Shown here one piece after another: positions 1 to 11,243 of a DNA stretch of 64,000 nucleotides. Numbering within the stretch: position 1 is the first letter of the stretch; every line of letters begins with the position of its first letter. The stretch covers positions 42,032,745-42,096,744 of the forward strand of contig CM075102.1 of assembly GCA_037576195.1 (NCBI GenBank), in the 5' to 3' direction. Both the position numbers and the translations under genes were made by a program. The notes under the pieces were generated by a model. It had not been told where the DNA came from, made no database searches, and saw only the letters and a list, made by a program, of their open reading frames with translations. Origin of the DNA: Phytoseiulus persimilis (lineage: Eukaryota; Arthropoda; Arachnida; Mesostigmata; Phytoseiidae).

Positions 1-42
1 TTTTGACAACGGCGTAGCCAGGATTTCCTCCGGGGGGCTGAG

Positions 43-308
43 ATTTTCTGCGTCCGCCTACTTTCCACGCATTCTGCGACACCCTGAAGAAGCCTTTCCT
101 TCATCGTCTCCCAAATCCGAAGAGGATCTATGAAATCTCTCAATTTATGGAGTCCAATGACAACGGTAAGTTCGCCTTGTCCACAGCAACAAGAGAGCTC
201 ACGTTCGACTTGAGAGCTCGACTGAGACAGTATGAGCCCAAAAGTTCCGGGGATGGGGGGAGGCGGCTGAAGGCTGCCCCCCCCCCTCTACGCTTGAAGA
301 CGTTGTGA
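43..308 (+). CDS. Possible coding stretch at left edge, partial
   Basis: I do not recognise a product. A frame with no stop runs from just after a TGA at 40-42 to a TGA at 306-308 (88 codons), with no ATG until about 150. The composition looks protein-like (LKKPFLHRLPNPKRIYE, then ESNDNGKFALSTATRELTF). It also contains a good donor-like site, ACG|GTAAGT, at about 166, so the real exon may end there and the rest be intron. A second frame is open from the window edge to a TGA near 131 and could instead be the end of a gene entering from the left. The choice between frames is unresolved. Confidence 0.2.
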
Positions 309-2637
309 AGTTGTGATAGGAGCGGTCACATACTTCCGAATCAGGCGCGACCCACAGCGCCACTACGGAACCCTCGTTCTCGGAAGACTGGTAGTTGTTC
401 CAACCTTTTTTTATGACCTACGTGCATGACTTCTATTAACGCCGCCTCTGAATCATTAGCTCGCTCAGATTGGACAGTCTTCCTACCCGTTGATTGAACA
501 GCAGAGACTCACTCGATGGTTCCCCTGTCACCCGTCCACGCTACCAGTACGTTGTGTCTGCCTTCGCCCTGTGGTCATCACCACCGAGGTTCACTTGCTA
601 GAGTCCAACAGCCTCCCTTCAGTATCGGTCCGGTCCGGCTCGACCATCGTCACCGTCGCTGCCGCCGCGTGTATTATCTTCATCATCAGTGGAAGTCTCG
701 TATCACCGAAGGCTGTCTTCGTCGTACAGGAAGCGGGCCAAACACAGCCGACAGAGGAAATGGCGTCATCCGATGTTCCTAAGCACTTGCAGCAGTCAGA
801 GCGGGCGCAGCGAAATAGCTGTAGGAGGGAGGTGGTCGTCATTGTTATCATGTTTCGACAGTTATTCAGCGGCTCGGTCCGCTGAGCCCCCGAATCGCCG
901 CTCCAACGACTCACTTAGTCCAGCAGTTCAATTAGTCGATGCGTAAGATACGAATCGGGAAAAACTCTCTCCCCTCCTCCCGGATGGGTCTCAGCCTGTT
1001 TCGAGCTGCACTCATAGGTGATCAGTGCTCGCTGCGACACAACAAAATGGAGTTTCGACGAATCGCTCGGCAGCCTGCTGGCCGCTCGAGCGTCCCACCG
1101 GGCGGAGATTCAATCGTAGAATTCGATTCCGCTCATGATGACAATTTCTAGCTGTACCAAGTGTCGCAAAAATTTCATGGTCGGCACCCTCTCCCCATTA
1201 CGCAGAAATTTCCGGCGGAGGACTCGAGTGAACAGAGCACGAGAGGTCTTTTGAATCCAGGGAGGGGCCGTCCGAACGGAAGGAGGGCATTCCACCGCAT
1301 GGGCAGTCGTCAAAAGAGTTTTATGTTTTTCTCTGCGGCTGTTAAGGTCGCAGATACGAAATGCGAGTGACGGTTTTTACGTCGCATCTCCTAGCCGTTG
1401 CTGGCTGGCTGGGCGGCTGGATGACTGGAGGCCTAATTGAAGCGAGGGCTCATACTGGTTGATAGTGCTGCTCGTTAACTGGCCATCGTGGCCTGCTAGG
1501 CCTTCGGCTTCATTTTGTTGGCCGTCCGCAGAGCGTTGTTTGGCCGTGGCGCTGACTCGAAGCCTGACGGTCGTTCTCGCTCCCGCCGCCTTCCTTCGTC
1601 GACCCTGTATACGTCGGCGGGATCGTCAAGAAATCGAGGACGGCTAGAGGAGTACGGCAGCGCGATCAGACGTACAGACCGAGGGGAGAACGAGGAAGAG
1701 TCGAGAAGGCGAAGGTTGATCCCTTGATCCTCTTAATTTGAGGCGCTGCGACGTCTTTGCTTTTGTTTCACCAATGAAGACCAGTCGTATTCTTTGCTCG
1801 TTGGAACTTCCTGTTTTTTGACGTACGCTCAAACAGCTGGTTTCGAATTGAACAGCGGAGGATTTCTTGGTTCTATGTGAGATTTCTCCAACGCTTTCCT
1901 ACGTCCGTCTCTCGCCCTGTCGACTTCCGGCTCGAGTCCTGTCTCCGACGAGTTGACATGGCGCTATTAATTTGCTCCATCTCTCGGTATCTGGTCTGTA
2001 TCTGATAAAGCGATAGCTGTAGAAGTTATCCTACTCAAGCTGATGCGGAGGCGTCGACAGTTCTGTTACTCAACGAGTCGAGACGAAATCAGTGGTGGCT
2101 CGATCCAACACTGTTCTTGGAGGTTTTCCAGGAGTCTGAATTCACTCGCAGCCGCCGAACCAGAAGGATTAGTTGAAGTGAGCGCGAAAAGATTAGTTGG
2201 GACACGGACCCAGCCTGCACGCAGAATGATGTCACCAGGGGGAGCAAAGGCGTAGAGCCGGCTGAGTTTCCCGCTCTCGGTGTGGATAAATATGAGGATT
2301 ACTGTAGCGTCCATCATCGAACTCGACTTTTCGCACCATCAGCAGCGGCAGTAATGACCTCCTTGCTCAGAATACGATCGACGCCAGCGATCTACTTGGT
2401 CGCCCTCGTCATCGCATATTCATCCTTTTCGCCCGAAGTTTGTCTCACTTCCCTCCACCTTTGCTCATCTAGTTTCGGAGGTCCTTGTCGACGAATCGAG
2501 AGGTCTCGGCCTCGCTCTCCTGCAGCCCGGCGAACTGTCTGCTTGTGGTGTAGGGTGGTTTGCTAGATAGATGAGCAGATGGATGAATTCATGAGTCGGC
2601 CAAGATCCGCTATCTGGCGAGTAAGGTGAGAAACCTG
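309..2637. other. Intergenic or intronic sequence, no supported gene
   Basis: Only short overlapping frames on both strands occur here (longest about 130 codons near 490-885), none with recognisable domains or a convincing pair of splice sites. Confidence 0.4.
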
Positions 2638-2675
2638 CAGCAGCAGCAGCAGCGTCGGCAGCAGCAGCAGCAGCA
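2638..2675. repeat. Interrupted CAG microsatellite
   Basis: About five CAG units, a short GTCGG interruption, then about six more. No supported coding frame crosses it, so this appears to be a simple noncoding repeat. Confidence 0.9.
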
Positions 2676-5600
2676 AGGAAGCACCTCAGTCGGCACTCAA
2701 GTGGTTTCCGATATTCTTATTTGCCGCAATGAGTTCTCGGATCGGACTCATCGATGAGCGACAGAGATGGCGAGTGAACACAGCGAGGACGGCGGCGACC
2801 GGTGCGACAGGCGAGGAGAGGAAACGAAGATTTCGTGTGGAATCTCACAGAACAAGACAAAATAGCGCAGAGAAACGTTGTTCTGTCATCCATGAGCTTC
2901 CTAATTATCAAATCTCGGGGATTCGGATGCAAAAACGAGTTTACGGCTCCATGAATCATAGAGGGAGACCCGCCAATGACTGCGATCGAGAACGGTTTGT
3001 GGAATCGACATCTCGCATGGGTTGTGTGCACGTTGAGAGGGAGCTATTGCATGACGCGTCACGGTCTTTGTCTCTGAGGCGCTGCGCAAGCTCGCGCAAG
3101 CACATCTGGTGCCGTTGTTCCCATATGATCTGCATATTAATGGAAAGGAAGAAACGAACCAACCAACCAGTTGTCTGAGATATGAGCTTTCGGACGGCCG
3201 CTTGCCCCATTCGCTTGCCGTACCTATCTCCTCGCCGGCGCCGCCGACGCCGTTCGTCTTGAGGATTTAAAGCTTCAGGCCGGGTTCTCGCTCGGTCCTG
3301 CGTGTTTCCCGGCCCCTGCAGCTCTCTATTTCAGCCTCAGCCACGGGGCACTTCTTCACACACATTCATACCGAGACGGACAGACTCTCTATCTTCATTC
3401 CCTCTCTCGCGATCCAGAGCGGAAACTCGACAGCGGGGCAGCTGCACAGCGAGCGGAAGCTGCTCTCGCGCGCGAAATCCATTTTGTAATATATTTCCTC
3501 GCAACACCTGTGCATAAGCTCCAGTGTGTTTAGTATGTATAATTAATGGCTTACTCATAAGCCGTTAGCGTGGGATCATTGAGCTCTCCCACGGGATCCA
3601 CGAGCCAATACGGCGCACTAGGAAACGTTGAGAAGGGATGAGCTGGACAGCTCAAGCTTTCACTGCATGTATGTTGCTGATGCGTGACTCCGGTCGTTAT
3701 ACGCACATTCAAACTCCTTATTCCAGAGCCGCACGAGACTCCTCTTTCAATGAGGAGGGAGGAAACAGGATCGTTTCCAGCGAGCTCCATTATGGGCTCA
3801 ACCAAGAGCCCCTCTATCGCTCCGGCAACGTTTCCGGTTATGTTTAATCCCCATTGCTGTGCGGTCGAGTGTTTGGAACGGATAAACCAGATGAACGGCT
3901 TGGTAACGATGCGCTTCCTTGGTCGAACGCACTTTGCTCGCGTAGGTGGTAACGCAGAAATAACAACGCAACATACCACCGACATGTGTTGCTTACCTGT
4001 TTATATTTGTGACTGAGTAGCGCGCGGGCGGGACGATTGTTCCGCCACTTCGAGAAGTTCGTACGAACGATGTAGCCTTTTTCCGGTCGGAGGGCGCTTC
4101 GGGGTTCGCGGCGGCGAGTAACGCGGCCTAGTCCGGGCTCAGGGAAGATTCGTCTCAAACAAGCGACCCAGAGGAGACCTCGCCCATAAACAACTCAGCC
4201 GAGTAGCAGCAATACTCGAACCGAAACCCTGGTTCAGGAAGAGGAAAAGTGAAGAAACACGTTTATGTCGTTCCATTCACGTACCGGGAAGTTCATGCTC
4301 ATGCCAAGTTAAGGGCTTGAGCTCTTGATTGACTCGTATTCGGTAAGCTATCTGTGTAAGGATGAGCATTCACCCTGACACAGCTATTCGCGTCGCGTCC
4401 ACAAACGCGTCTCTTACATCGAATGATACAACCGATATGAGACGAGAGATCGAGTGAAGGTCGGGACTTTGTTGATCCAATGACTATGGCAAAGAGGATC
4501 TCAAACGTACGAATACAGATTTCAGCCTAACATTCTGTTGTCTATCGGAGGGAGGGTCCTGGAGGAGCCTCCGCGGCGCGCAGCTGCAAACCGGAGTCGG
4601 TCAACTCCGGAGCAATCGACAGACAACATTTCGTTCAACTTGTTTTCTAAAGCTTGAAACCTTCACGAAAACTGTCGTCGTCGATGCTTTGCAGTCGCGA
4701 GCCGCTTGCCGTCGAGACCTATCCAGCAGCCTCCTGTCGAGGACTCGCAAGGAGCGGTAGCGGGGTCTGGACGAAATTTTGTTGACAGTAATACAAGGCT
4801 CGAGATTTCTCGGGACAGGTGCAGATATCAAGCAATTCGTCCACTCCAGCACATATTTCCCGTTGAGGCGCGGCACGATCATCTGGGACAGAGTGGCACA
4901 CCCGCTCAACAAAACTCCTGCACGTATACCGTCCATTCGACCTCCACCAAAATTTCGAAGCCTGGAACGCTTCCCTACCAGGATAGGGTAGTCGCTCTGC
5001 CCTTGAAGGGTTGCCAATAATTCTCATGGACATACTCGATAATAGCCCGGAACGAGACGAGCGACGACACCGTCCGCGAAGTCCGGCACAGCTACCTCGA
5101 CGGCAGGCGATAGCGATCTACAGTCTTCTACCTTGTTCGCTTCGATCTCTGAAGTGAAAATTTTGGCGAGACAGTGATTGAATGGCGCGATCAAGAATGA
5201 TGATCACCGGAACGAATCAGCGGCTCTATCACATTCTGGCTCCATGGCTCCCGGTCGTGAGTTTCGGTCATGGAGGCACGATGTTGGATTCGGCGAAATC
5301 GTTCCCCGTGTGGTTCCTGCGATAACAGTCCCGCCCGTGACGGAAGACTCCTCGGAGGCCGGTCTGTCTCCGGTCGAGCGAAGCGGGTACGTACCATCCC
5401 GAGATACTCGATAACATCCGGAGCTTTGTCTTGTCCAACGCTCTCATGCTCCTCCTACCAACCATTGCCCGAACGAAGAGGAGCAACGGGCACACTTTTA
5501 CAAGGTCAACCACGACGAACAATCTGGTCGCAAACCTAACGATATTTGCACCTTGGATAGTAAGTGGTACGAAGATTGCCAGGCTGGCATGTTCGTGCTC

Positions 5601-5690
5601 GGTCCTGCGAGCGAGTTATTGATGGAGAATTGGCTTTCCAGGCCGAAGAATGCTGATAGCTAGAGCTGGGAAGATTAGGCATTATCAATC
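2676..5690. other. Intergenic or intronic sequence, no supported gene
   Basis: A 149-codon plus frame at 2729-3178 is purine-rich and arginine/serine-rich, with no domain I know. On the minus strand, sequence from about 4158 down to 4000 stays open and meets a good donor (AACAG|GTAAGC near 3998), so an untranslated or coding exon is possible there. At about 5340-5560 a plus frame ends at a donor-like TGGATA|GTAAGT, but the opposite strand reads equally well. None is firm enough to call. Confidence 0.3.
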
Positions 5691-5760
5691 GGCATCGATC
5701 AATCAATAGATCTATGGGTAGATAAATGAATAGACAGATGAATCATGCATTATAGTCATG
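5691..5760. repeat. Degenerate GATA/ATGA-type tetranucleotide repeat
   Basis: The stretch is built from variants of ATCAATCA, GATAAATGA and AGATGAAT. A similar degenerate tract lies at 15600-15760. It looks like an old microsatellite. Confidence 0.6.
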
Positions 5761-8700
5761 AAGACTAATGAACACAGCCAGCAGGAATCATTTTTTCCAT
5801 CTCCCTTCATCGAAAGTAGTAAGGTGTGAAACGATGAATACCCAAACTTCCAGGCTCCACGAATAACGCTGGGTGGGGGGAAGTGCGTAGCGGGCCTGCG
5901 TGACCTTATAGCTGGTTCCCAGCTCGTGAATCCAGTTCAGGGCCATTCGTCACCGCAGGCTCATTATCGGGAGAACAGAATGGAATCAGCGTACACAAAA
6001 CGTTTGAGTACACGAGCATCGTACAAATGAAAAACATAAATGTGGGTGCATCAACATCCCGCTGCTCTTTCGGCTTGAGAATGGCTGGCTCTGATCTTGC
6101 TATCGTTTCCGAGGCGCACCCCAGTGCGAGCCAGAGTTTGGTGGTTCACAAGACGACTCGATGTTTTTCTGACTTTGCTTCTGAGCCCGGTAGTCTGTGC
6201 GATCATTTGCTGACCATCCCATGTGTTCAACCAGGTTTTGTTACGCTTGGCAGGACCACCCGAAGGCTCGGAAGGAGAGCGGAATTGTAGGTTCAATGTA
6301 GCTCCTCGAACGTATCCGAGGTTTCCGTGTCGGAATGACAAATTCGATGAGTTTTGAGAGAATAAGTGCTCAATGAGATTTCAGGAAGGGGTGGGAAGGC
6401 TCACAAACGCCTATCCAGGCTGAAAGGTACAGCGATCCGAGCGATTCCGGAACATTGGTACTGCTCTCGTAGGACAACTACTCTGCCCAGAAACCATGAG
6501 CGTCTGGGGTCATGACGCTCAGAGTTTTAGGATGGAGCCGAGCTCCTACTTCCGTTTGATTAATGACGAACCACTATCAACAGGCAGAGAGTCCCCAGGG
6601 AGAGCGAGACGTCAAGATCAAATACGAAGAGTCGACCCTGGAAATGGTGGTCGAACTTTGTTAGCTTCGATTACAGACTGGACGACTCGGATTTACTCGG
6701 GGATACTTGTTGAATAATTCGATTGAAGCCGGGAAACGAAGACGGCAGAGTCGAGAGGGAAATTTCGAGGAAACGGGGAAATCGAGTGATCGCACTCGAC
6801 TTTCGGTAGGGGACATTCGAACTCGACTCCGTTTCATTTATGGGGTCGGCTGACTGGCTAGCGGGCCACGCGATCGTTCAGTCGTGGAATCCGATCGGTG
6901 ATTTACAGCCCGACAGTCGTTGTCCCTATGTTGGTCTCTCAGTCCCCTCGTTCGACCCTATGAGAACGAATGTTGGAGGAGGAGCAGCAGCTTCGTGGAA
7001 TCCTCCACGGATACCGAGTCGTGGCAGAAAGGGCTTCATGGAGACCATCGAAAAGGACACTAAATATTTCACCAGAGCGCCCAACTTCTCCCTGGTGCGT
7101 TTCCCGTGCTCTGGCTCATCTCATCCAGCATCATCCCGTCCAATCATCCTCTGCCGGCGTGGCGCTATGGTGTCCATCGAGGGTACTCGCTTTTTGAGGG
7201 GAACGGAATATGAACCTAACCAGGGTCAATACCCGAGGCTCAGAGGATAATCCCCTTGGTAGTCCCCGTCTTGGTGTTCAACTCTGACTTTCCAGGTCGT
7301 AAAGTAAGTTCTGCACTCTTGAATCCGGTGGACTTCTCTACGTCCTGTTGTTTCGGATTCTTCAAACGATGTTTCTACAGAGCGCGCTCGAGGAGCACGA
7401 GACGAGTTTGATTCGTAAACAGCGAGCTGACCGCCCGGATTTTCCTTCCGGGCAGTGATCATGCTATGAACTCATCGCAGTTCATATTCCCCAGCAAGAG
7501 ATAGCTCAATCGGACGTTTCATGGAGCGCATCTAGATCGAGTTGGCCACTATCGGCACCAATTCCTCATAATTATAAGAAAAGTCCGCTCTGCTCGCCAC
7601 CAGGATGCCCTTTGAGGCGGACTCAAACACTCCTGTGTCCGTTCGCGAGCTCCTGTATGAGGGTTCGAATCCGATAGGAGGGAATCGGAGGCAGGACCGC
7701 TGCTCAACGCCTCCGTTCGCTCGCTAGCACCCTCAATAGTCTCACAGCTTTGTGCAAGACTCGCAGAGCAAGCTCTCCTCCACACGAGTGTCACCCGACT
7801 CAATATCAGGCTTGGAATTATATGGATCTGAAATGCCCTTCTTGTCATTCGAGCACTCGAACTCGCTTCTGTGCTTTCTCTCGTGTGTTTCCACGTCATC
7901 GCCGCCGTCGCATGTTCAAAATGTCTTATCTCCCTTTTTCTTGGACAAAGTTGAAATGGTGGTTTCCGGTGTCCCGAGCTCACTGGTGCTTCAGTTTTGA
8001 ACAACGCAAGAGCCGCGACCGTTTGTGCCTCAGTCGTCGATAGAGAGCTCCTCTCTTATCGCAAATTGTGGCCTGCGATGAATGCGGTCGCCAGAGCATG
8101 AATCGAGATTACGTGCGATTGCAAAGTTGCACGAAATGGCGCGGCAAGATAGCACGGCCGAAAACGCGGCCAACAGTCTCCACCGCTCCTGATCGTGACG
8201 CTCTCCCCCCGCACCGTTTTCCCCACCCCCTCGGAGCCCTATAACTGGCGTTCTTCTCGGAGGAGATCCACAGGATTCCAGTGGACCTGAGAATACCTCG
8301 TGTCCGAATGAGGTGAAGAAGAGGGACCCAGGTTGAGTCTGTTTCAGGTGAAGGATCTTAGCGGCCTCACGGCTTCTCGTTCGGAACGTTCCACCTGTCG
8401 ATGTTTCAACTCGGTCCCTTTGGGTTATTTCAGTTGGCGAATCAGGCACCAGTTTTCCAAGCTATCGGGATCTGTGACGCATGGTTTGCTGTTCACGCAC
8501 GAGATCGCGCGTACGTTGCGATGACGTGTACATTGTTCGATCGCATCGCATGGCGTGCATCCTGGCAGCACTGACGATCGACAGCATGGTCCCGCTTTCT
8601 GACACGAGTTCAAACGACTCCATCCAACGGTGCAAGCACGCTCCCAGCGGGTAGAAACCAGCTCAACAAGAAACGGATCAAGTTTCCGCCAGTGTCTTCG

Positions 8701-10236
8701 TCATCGCACAGACACAGGCCCCTGCCAAAGAGACCGGCCGAGAGTTTTGAGCAAATGAGCTTATCCAGCATCTCGACGTTGACTTCGATCGTGAAGTCCC
8801 CCGGAATTCACAAATGATTACAAATGTTATTCTACGGGCGGCGAACCCGCCCGTGATTGAGCTCGGAGCTCACTGATCCGGCTTCACTACAAAGTTCTGC
8901 GGCGCTTTGTTCTGAGCAATGAATTCTGTCAAAATGGAGGGGTTTATGCGGCGCTTCAGTGAAGCCTTGCCTAAGACTAACCTCGGATGGCTCAGCGAGG
9001 CCCTAACTTGATTACCGCCAAGCGTTCGCGCACGCTCGGTCGCCGTCCGGAGAGCTAGTTTGCACAGACATGAATCCGATTCATTGCGCAGACCGAAGCG
9101 ATGGCGTGTAATGGGATAGTTTCGATTGCGAAACTCTGTTAGCAACAACTGGAGCCAATGAACGGAAGACCGGACGCCTGGTGAGGGAATTCGGCCGCTT
9201 TGAGCTCCTCCTCAACCACGCGCACCTGGAGCGAGAGCTCATCAACAGTTCGGTTGGCGAGCTTTCTCAAGGGAAAGAAGATTGAGTGCTGCCGCTCCCG
9301 TGATGGTGTAATACAGCCTCGCTAATAGCGCAACTCGCCAGCATTCGGAGGACAACTTTTAATATGCGTGGCCCCGATCTGCCGGCGCTCTGGTTCCTCG
9401 ACGGTTCAGCTCTCTCGACTCAGATGGCGCGCCTTCCATCAGTTCCATGTCCCTTTCACCGCTGCATCGGATGTGTGGACATTGCTCGCCACTCTCATCC
9501 CGCCATCCGGCGCGGCGCGAGCGGCGCTAACAGCAAGGGTACCAATCGAACCCCTCGTCGTCGAGAGCCGAAAATAGGGAAAACGCGTCGCCGCATCGGC
9601 TGTGCCGGTGGAGGCTTATTGGAACCACTTAACGAGCCTTGCGCATGGAATTCCTCTCTTCGGCTGTAGACGCTATTTTCCGCGGAGGATCCCGCTCGCA
9701 ACGTTCGCTCGGTATAACCGTCCTGCGACGTGGTCTCCGGCTCGTTGGAACGTCTTTCATTTCCGGTACTGAACGTGTCAACGTGACACTGCAATTCCGA
9801 CACGAAATCTGGGCGAGACAACGGAAGTGAATTCTGTAAACACCGTCGATCGTCGCTCCCCTCTGCCCCGTACGTTGAATACATTTATCAGCTCGAAGGA
9901 TGGGAGCAATGAATACTGAATCACTCGGCCGCCTCCTCCTCCTGAAGTTCTGCCGCTGTGGAAACTCGAGAGGTCGGGGTGAGCATACCGGACTCCAGCC
10001 GATCCATCAGAAGCTCAGCGGTTTACCCAGAAGCTCGCGGTGGCTCAGAACCTCGCCAAAACTGGCCCAACGAAGTTTCGGGAGGAGCTCCTCACTTCTA
10101 GGAGCACGGGATCGCTTCAGACGTGATTTCCGCGGCGAGCGTTTCCTCGAGGTTCTCGCCGCATCTCGCAATTAACACTCCTGAAGCATCAGCGGAAAAG
10201 AAGGACGAGTCGTCGGCTTAGGTAAATCGTGAACAA
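5761..10236. other. Intergenic or intronic sequence, no supported gene
   Basis: Several frames of 60-151 codons overlap on both strands (for example minus 7549-8004, minus 8030-8449, plus 6840-7250). None shows a domain, a signal peptide with a sensible follow-on, or paired splice sites. I see nothing to annotate. Confidence 0.4.
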
Positions 10237-10242
10237 TTTATT
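10237..10242 (-). terminator. Poly(A) signal of the cuticle gene
   Basis: AATAAA on the minus strand, about 65 bases past the stop codon of the cuticle protein gene, at the expected spacing for cleavage just downstream. Confidence 0.75.
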
Positions 10243-10306
10243 GAACAAGGTTGAAGGAGATGATGGATTAATGGCGGGTGAAGAATTGGCGGGTCCTAAG
10301 AGCAGC

Positions 10307-11187
10307 TCAGAAGGGCTTGCTCTGCTTGCGCGACTCGTACTGAGGTCCGTACTTGATGGCGGCCTCTTCGCCGGTGATGGCGGAAGACTGAAGGGCAGCG
10401 TCGGCGGGGGCTTTGCTCTCGGTTCCTGTTTTAAGAAGCCGTTAGTACAATGTTTCAGCATCTCTGAAATTCTCGACTCACTTAGTTCACTTTGTACGCC
10501 CTCGTAGCCTCTTCTCGCTCACCGAGTTCGTTCGTCGAGATGGAAGGACGGAATCCGTTCTCGTCGGCGACGTATGAGACAGTTCTCACCCGACCGTCAG
10601 CGAGTTGAATCGTGTAGGATCCCTGGAACGTCGAGATCCAGGAAATGCGGACGGATGTCATTCGAGGACTTGGAACGGGAAGAGGTGACAGCTCCCCCCC
10701 CCCCCCCGAGGGACAATCCTCAGAAACCGCTCGAGAGCTGAGTGTTATGAGACAGGCGCTCGATAAATACCTGAACGCGTCCGTTGCCATCAGAGGTCTC
10801 CTCGGCTGAGTGGCTGCCTTCGTCTCCTGTAGCGCTGTAGGCGTACTTGTAGGGGATCGGGGCGTACTGCTCCTGTTGGCGAGCATACAGCTGGGCACTC
10901 TGAAATACAGCGGTTTTGAGCGCCAGACTGAATCTAACCATGTTCGAGCGATGAAAACTTCTGAGCGATGAGTTCATGCGACTCATCCGCAACTCTGAGA
11001 CGGAGCGCCGGGAGGGCCGGACTCGGATCCGTCCACGCAAGAGGGTAATGAGGGAGTGACAGGGTGCTCTGCATGCTGGGGCAGAGCTCTCGGGTCGAGA
11101 ACGCAAGGCGCCGACCCTGGCTCGACGAAAGTCCCGATGGGTACTCACGGCGGCACCGACGAGGGCAATCACGATCAGGGTACGCAT
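10307..11187 (-). CDS. RR-type (chitin_bind_4) cuticle protein, four exons
   Basis: This is a small secreted structural protein of the exoskeleton that binds chitin through a Rebers-Riddiford domain. The model has four exons on the minus strand: 11187-11149, 10899-10771, 10622-10523 and 10425-10307, about 128 residues. Exon 1 is a signal peptide (MRTLIVIALVGAA) ending at a GTGAGT donor, the classic arthropod cuticle-gene structure. Exons 2-3 carry the RR domain, from about residue 30 (YKYAYSATGDEGSHSAEE) through DGRVRTVSYVADENGFRP. Exon 3 ends at G|GTGAGC and joins in phase to exon 4 (ends KQSKPF, then TGA). Reading past that donor gives a short false tail with a TAA. Introns are 249, 148 and 97 bp with GT-AG ends. 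The frame holds across all three junctions. The domain is shorter than in many RR-1 or RR-2 proteins, so I do not assign a subclass. Confidence 0.9.
10694..10707. repeat. Run of 14 C in cuticle gene intron 2
   Basis: Homopolymer inside the 148-bp intron between exons 2 and 3. On the transcribed strand it is a G run near the middle of the intron. Confidence 0.9.
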
Positions 11188-11208
11188 GTTTCAGATGGAC
11201 AAGACGAT

Positions 11209-11243
11209 CTCTGACCATGGATTGCCCTGTGAGGGCTTTTATG
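11209..11243 (-). promoter_or_regulatory. Core promoter of the cuticle gene (TATA box plus initiator)
   Basis: On the minus strand, CATAAAAG occupies about 11242-11236. A TCAGAG initiator-like element follows at 11214-11209, placing the putative start base about 30 bp from the TATA box. This would leave a 5' leader of roughly 25 bases before the ATG at 11187. TATA plus TCAGT-like initiators are usual for arthropod cuticle genes. Confidence 0.65.

Noticed and set aside
7661..7673. tRNA internal B-box-like motif (GGTTCGAATCC)
   Set aside because: The flanks do not form a T-stem and no A-box or acceptor stem is found at the right distance. Chance match.
10229..10507. Plus-strand 92-codon frame
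   Set aside because: It is antisense to the last exon and third intron of the well-supported minus-strand cuticle gene.
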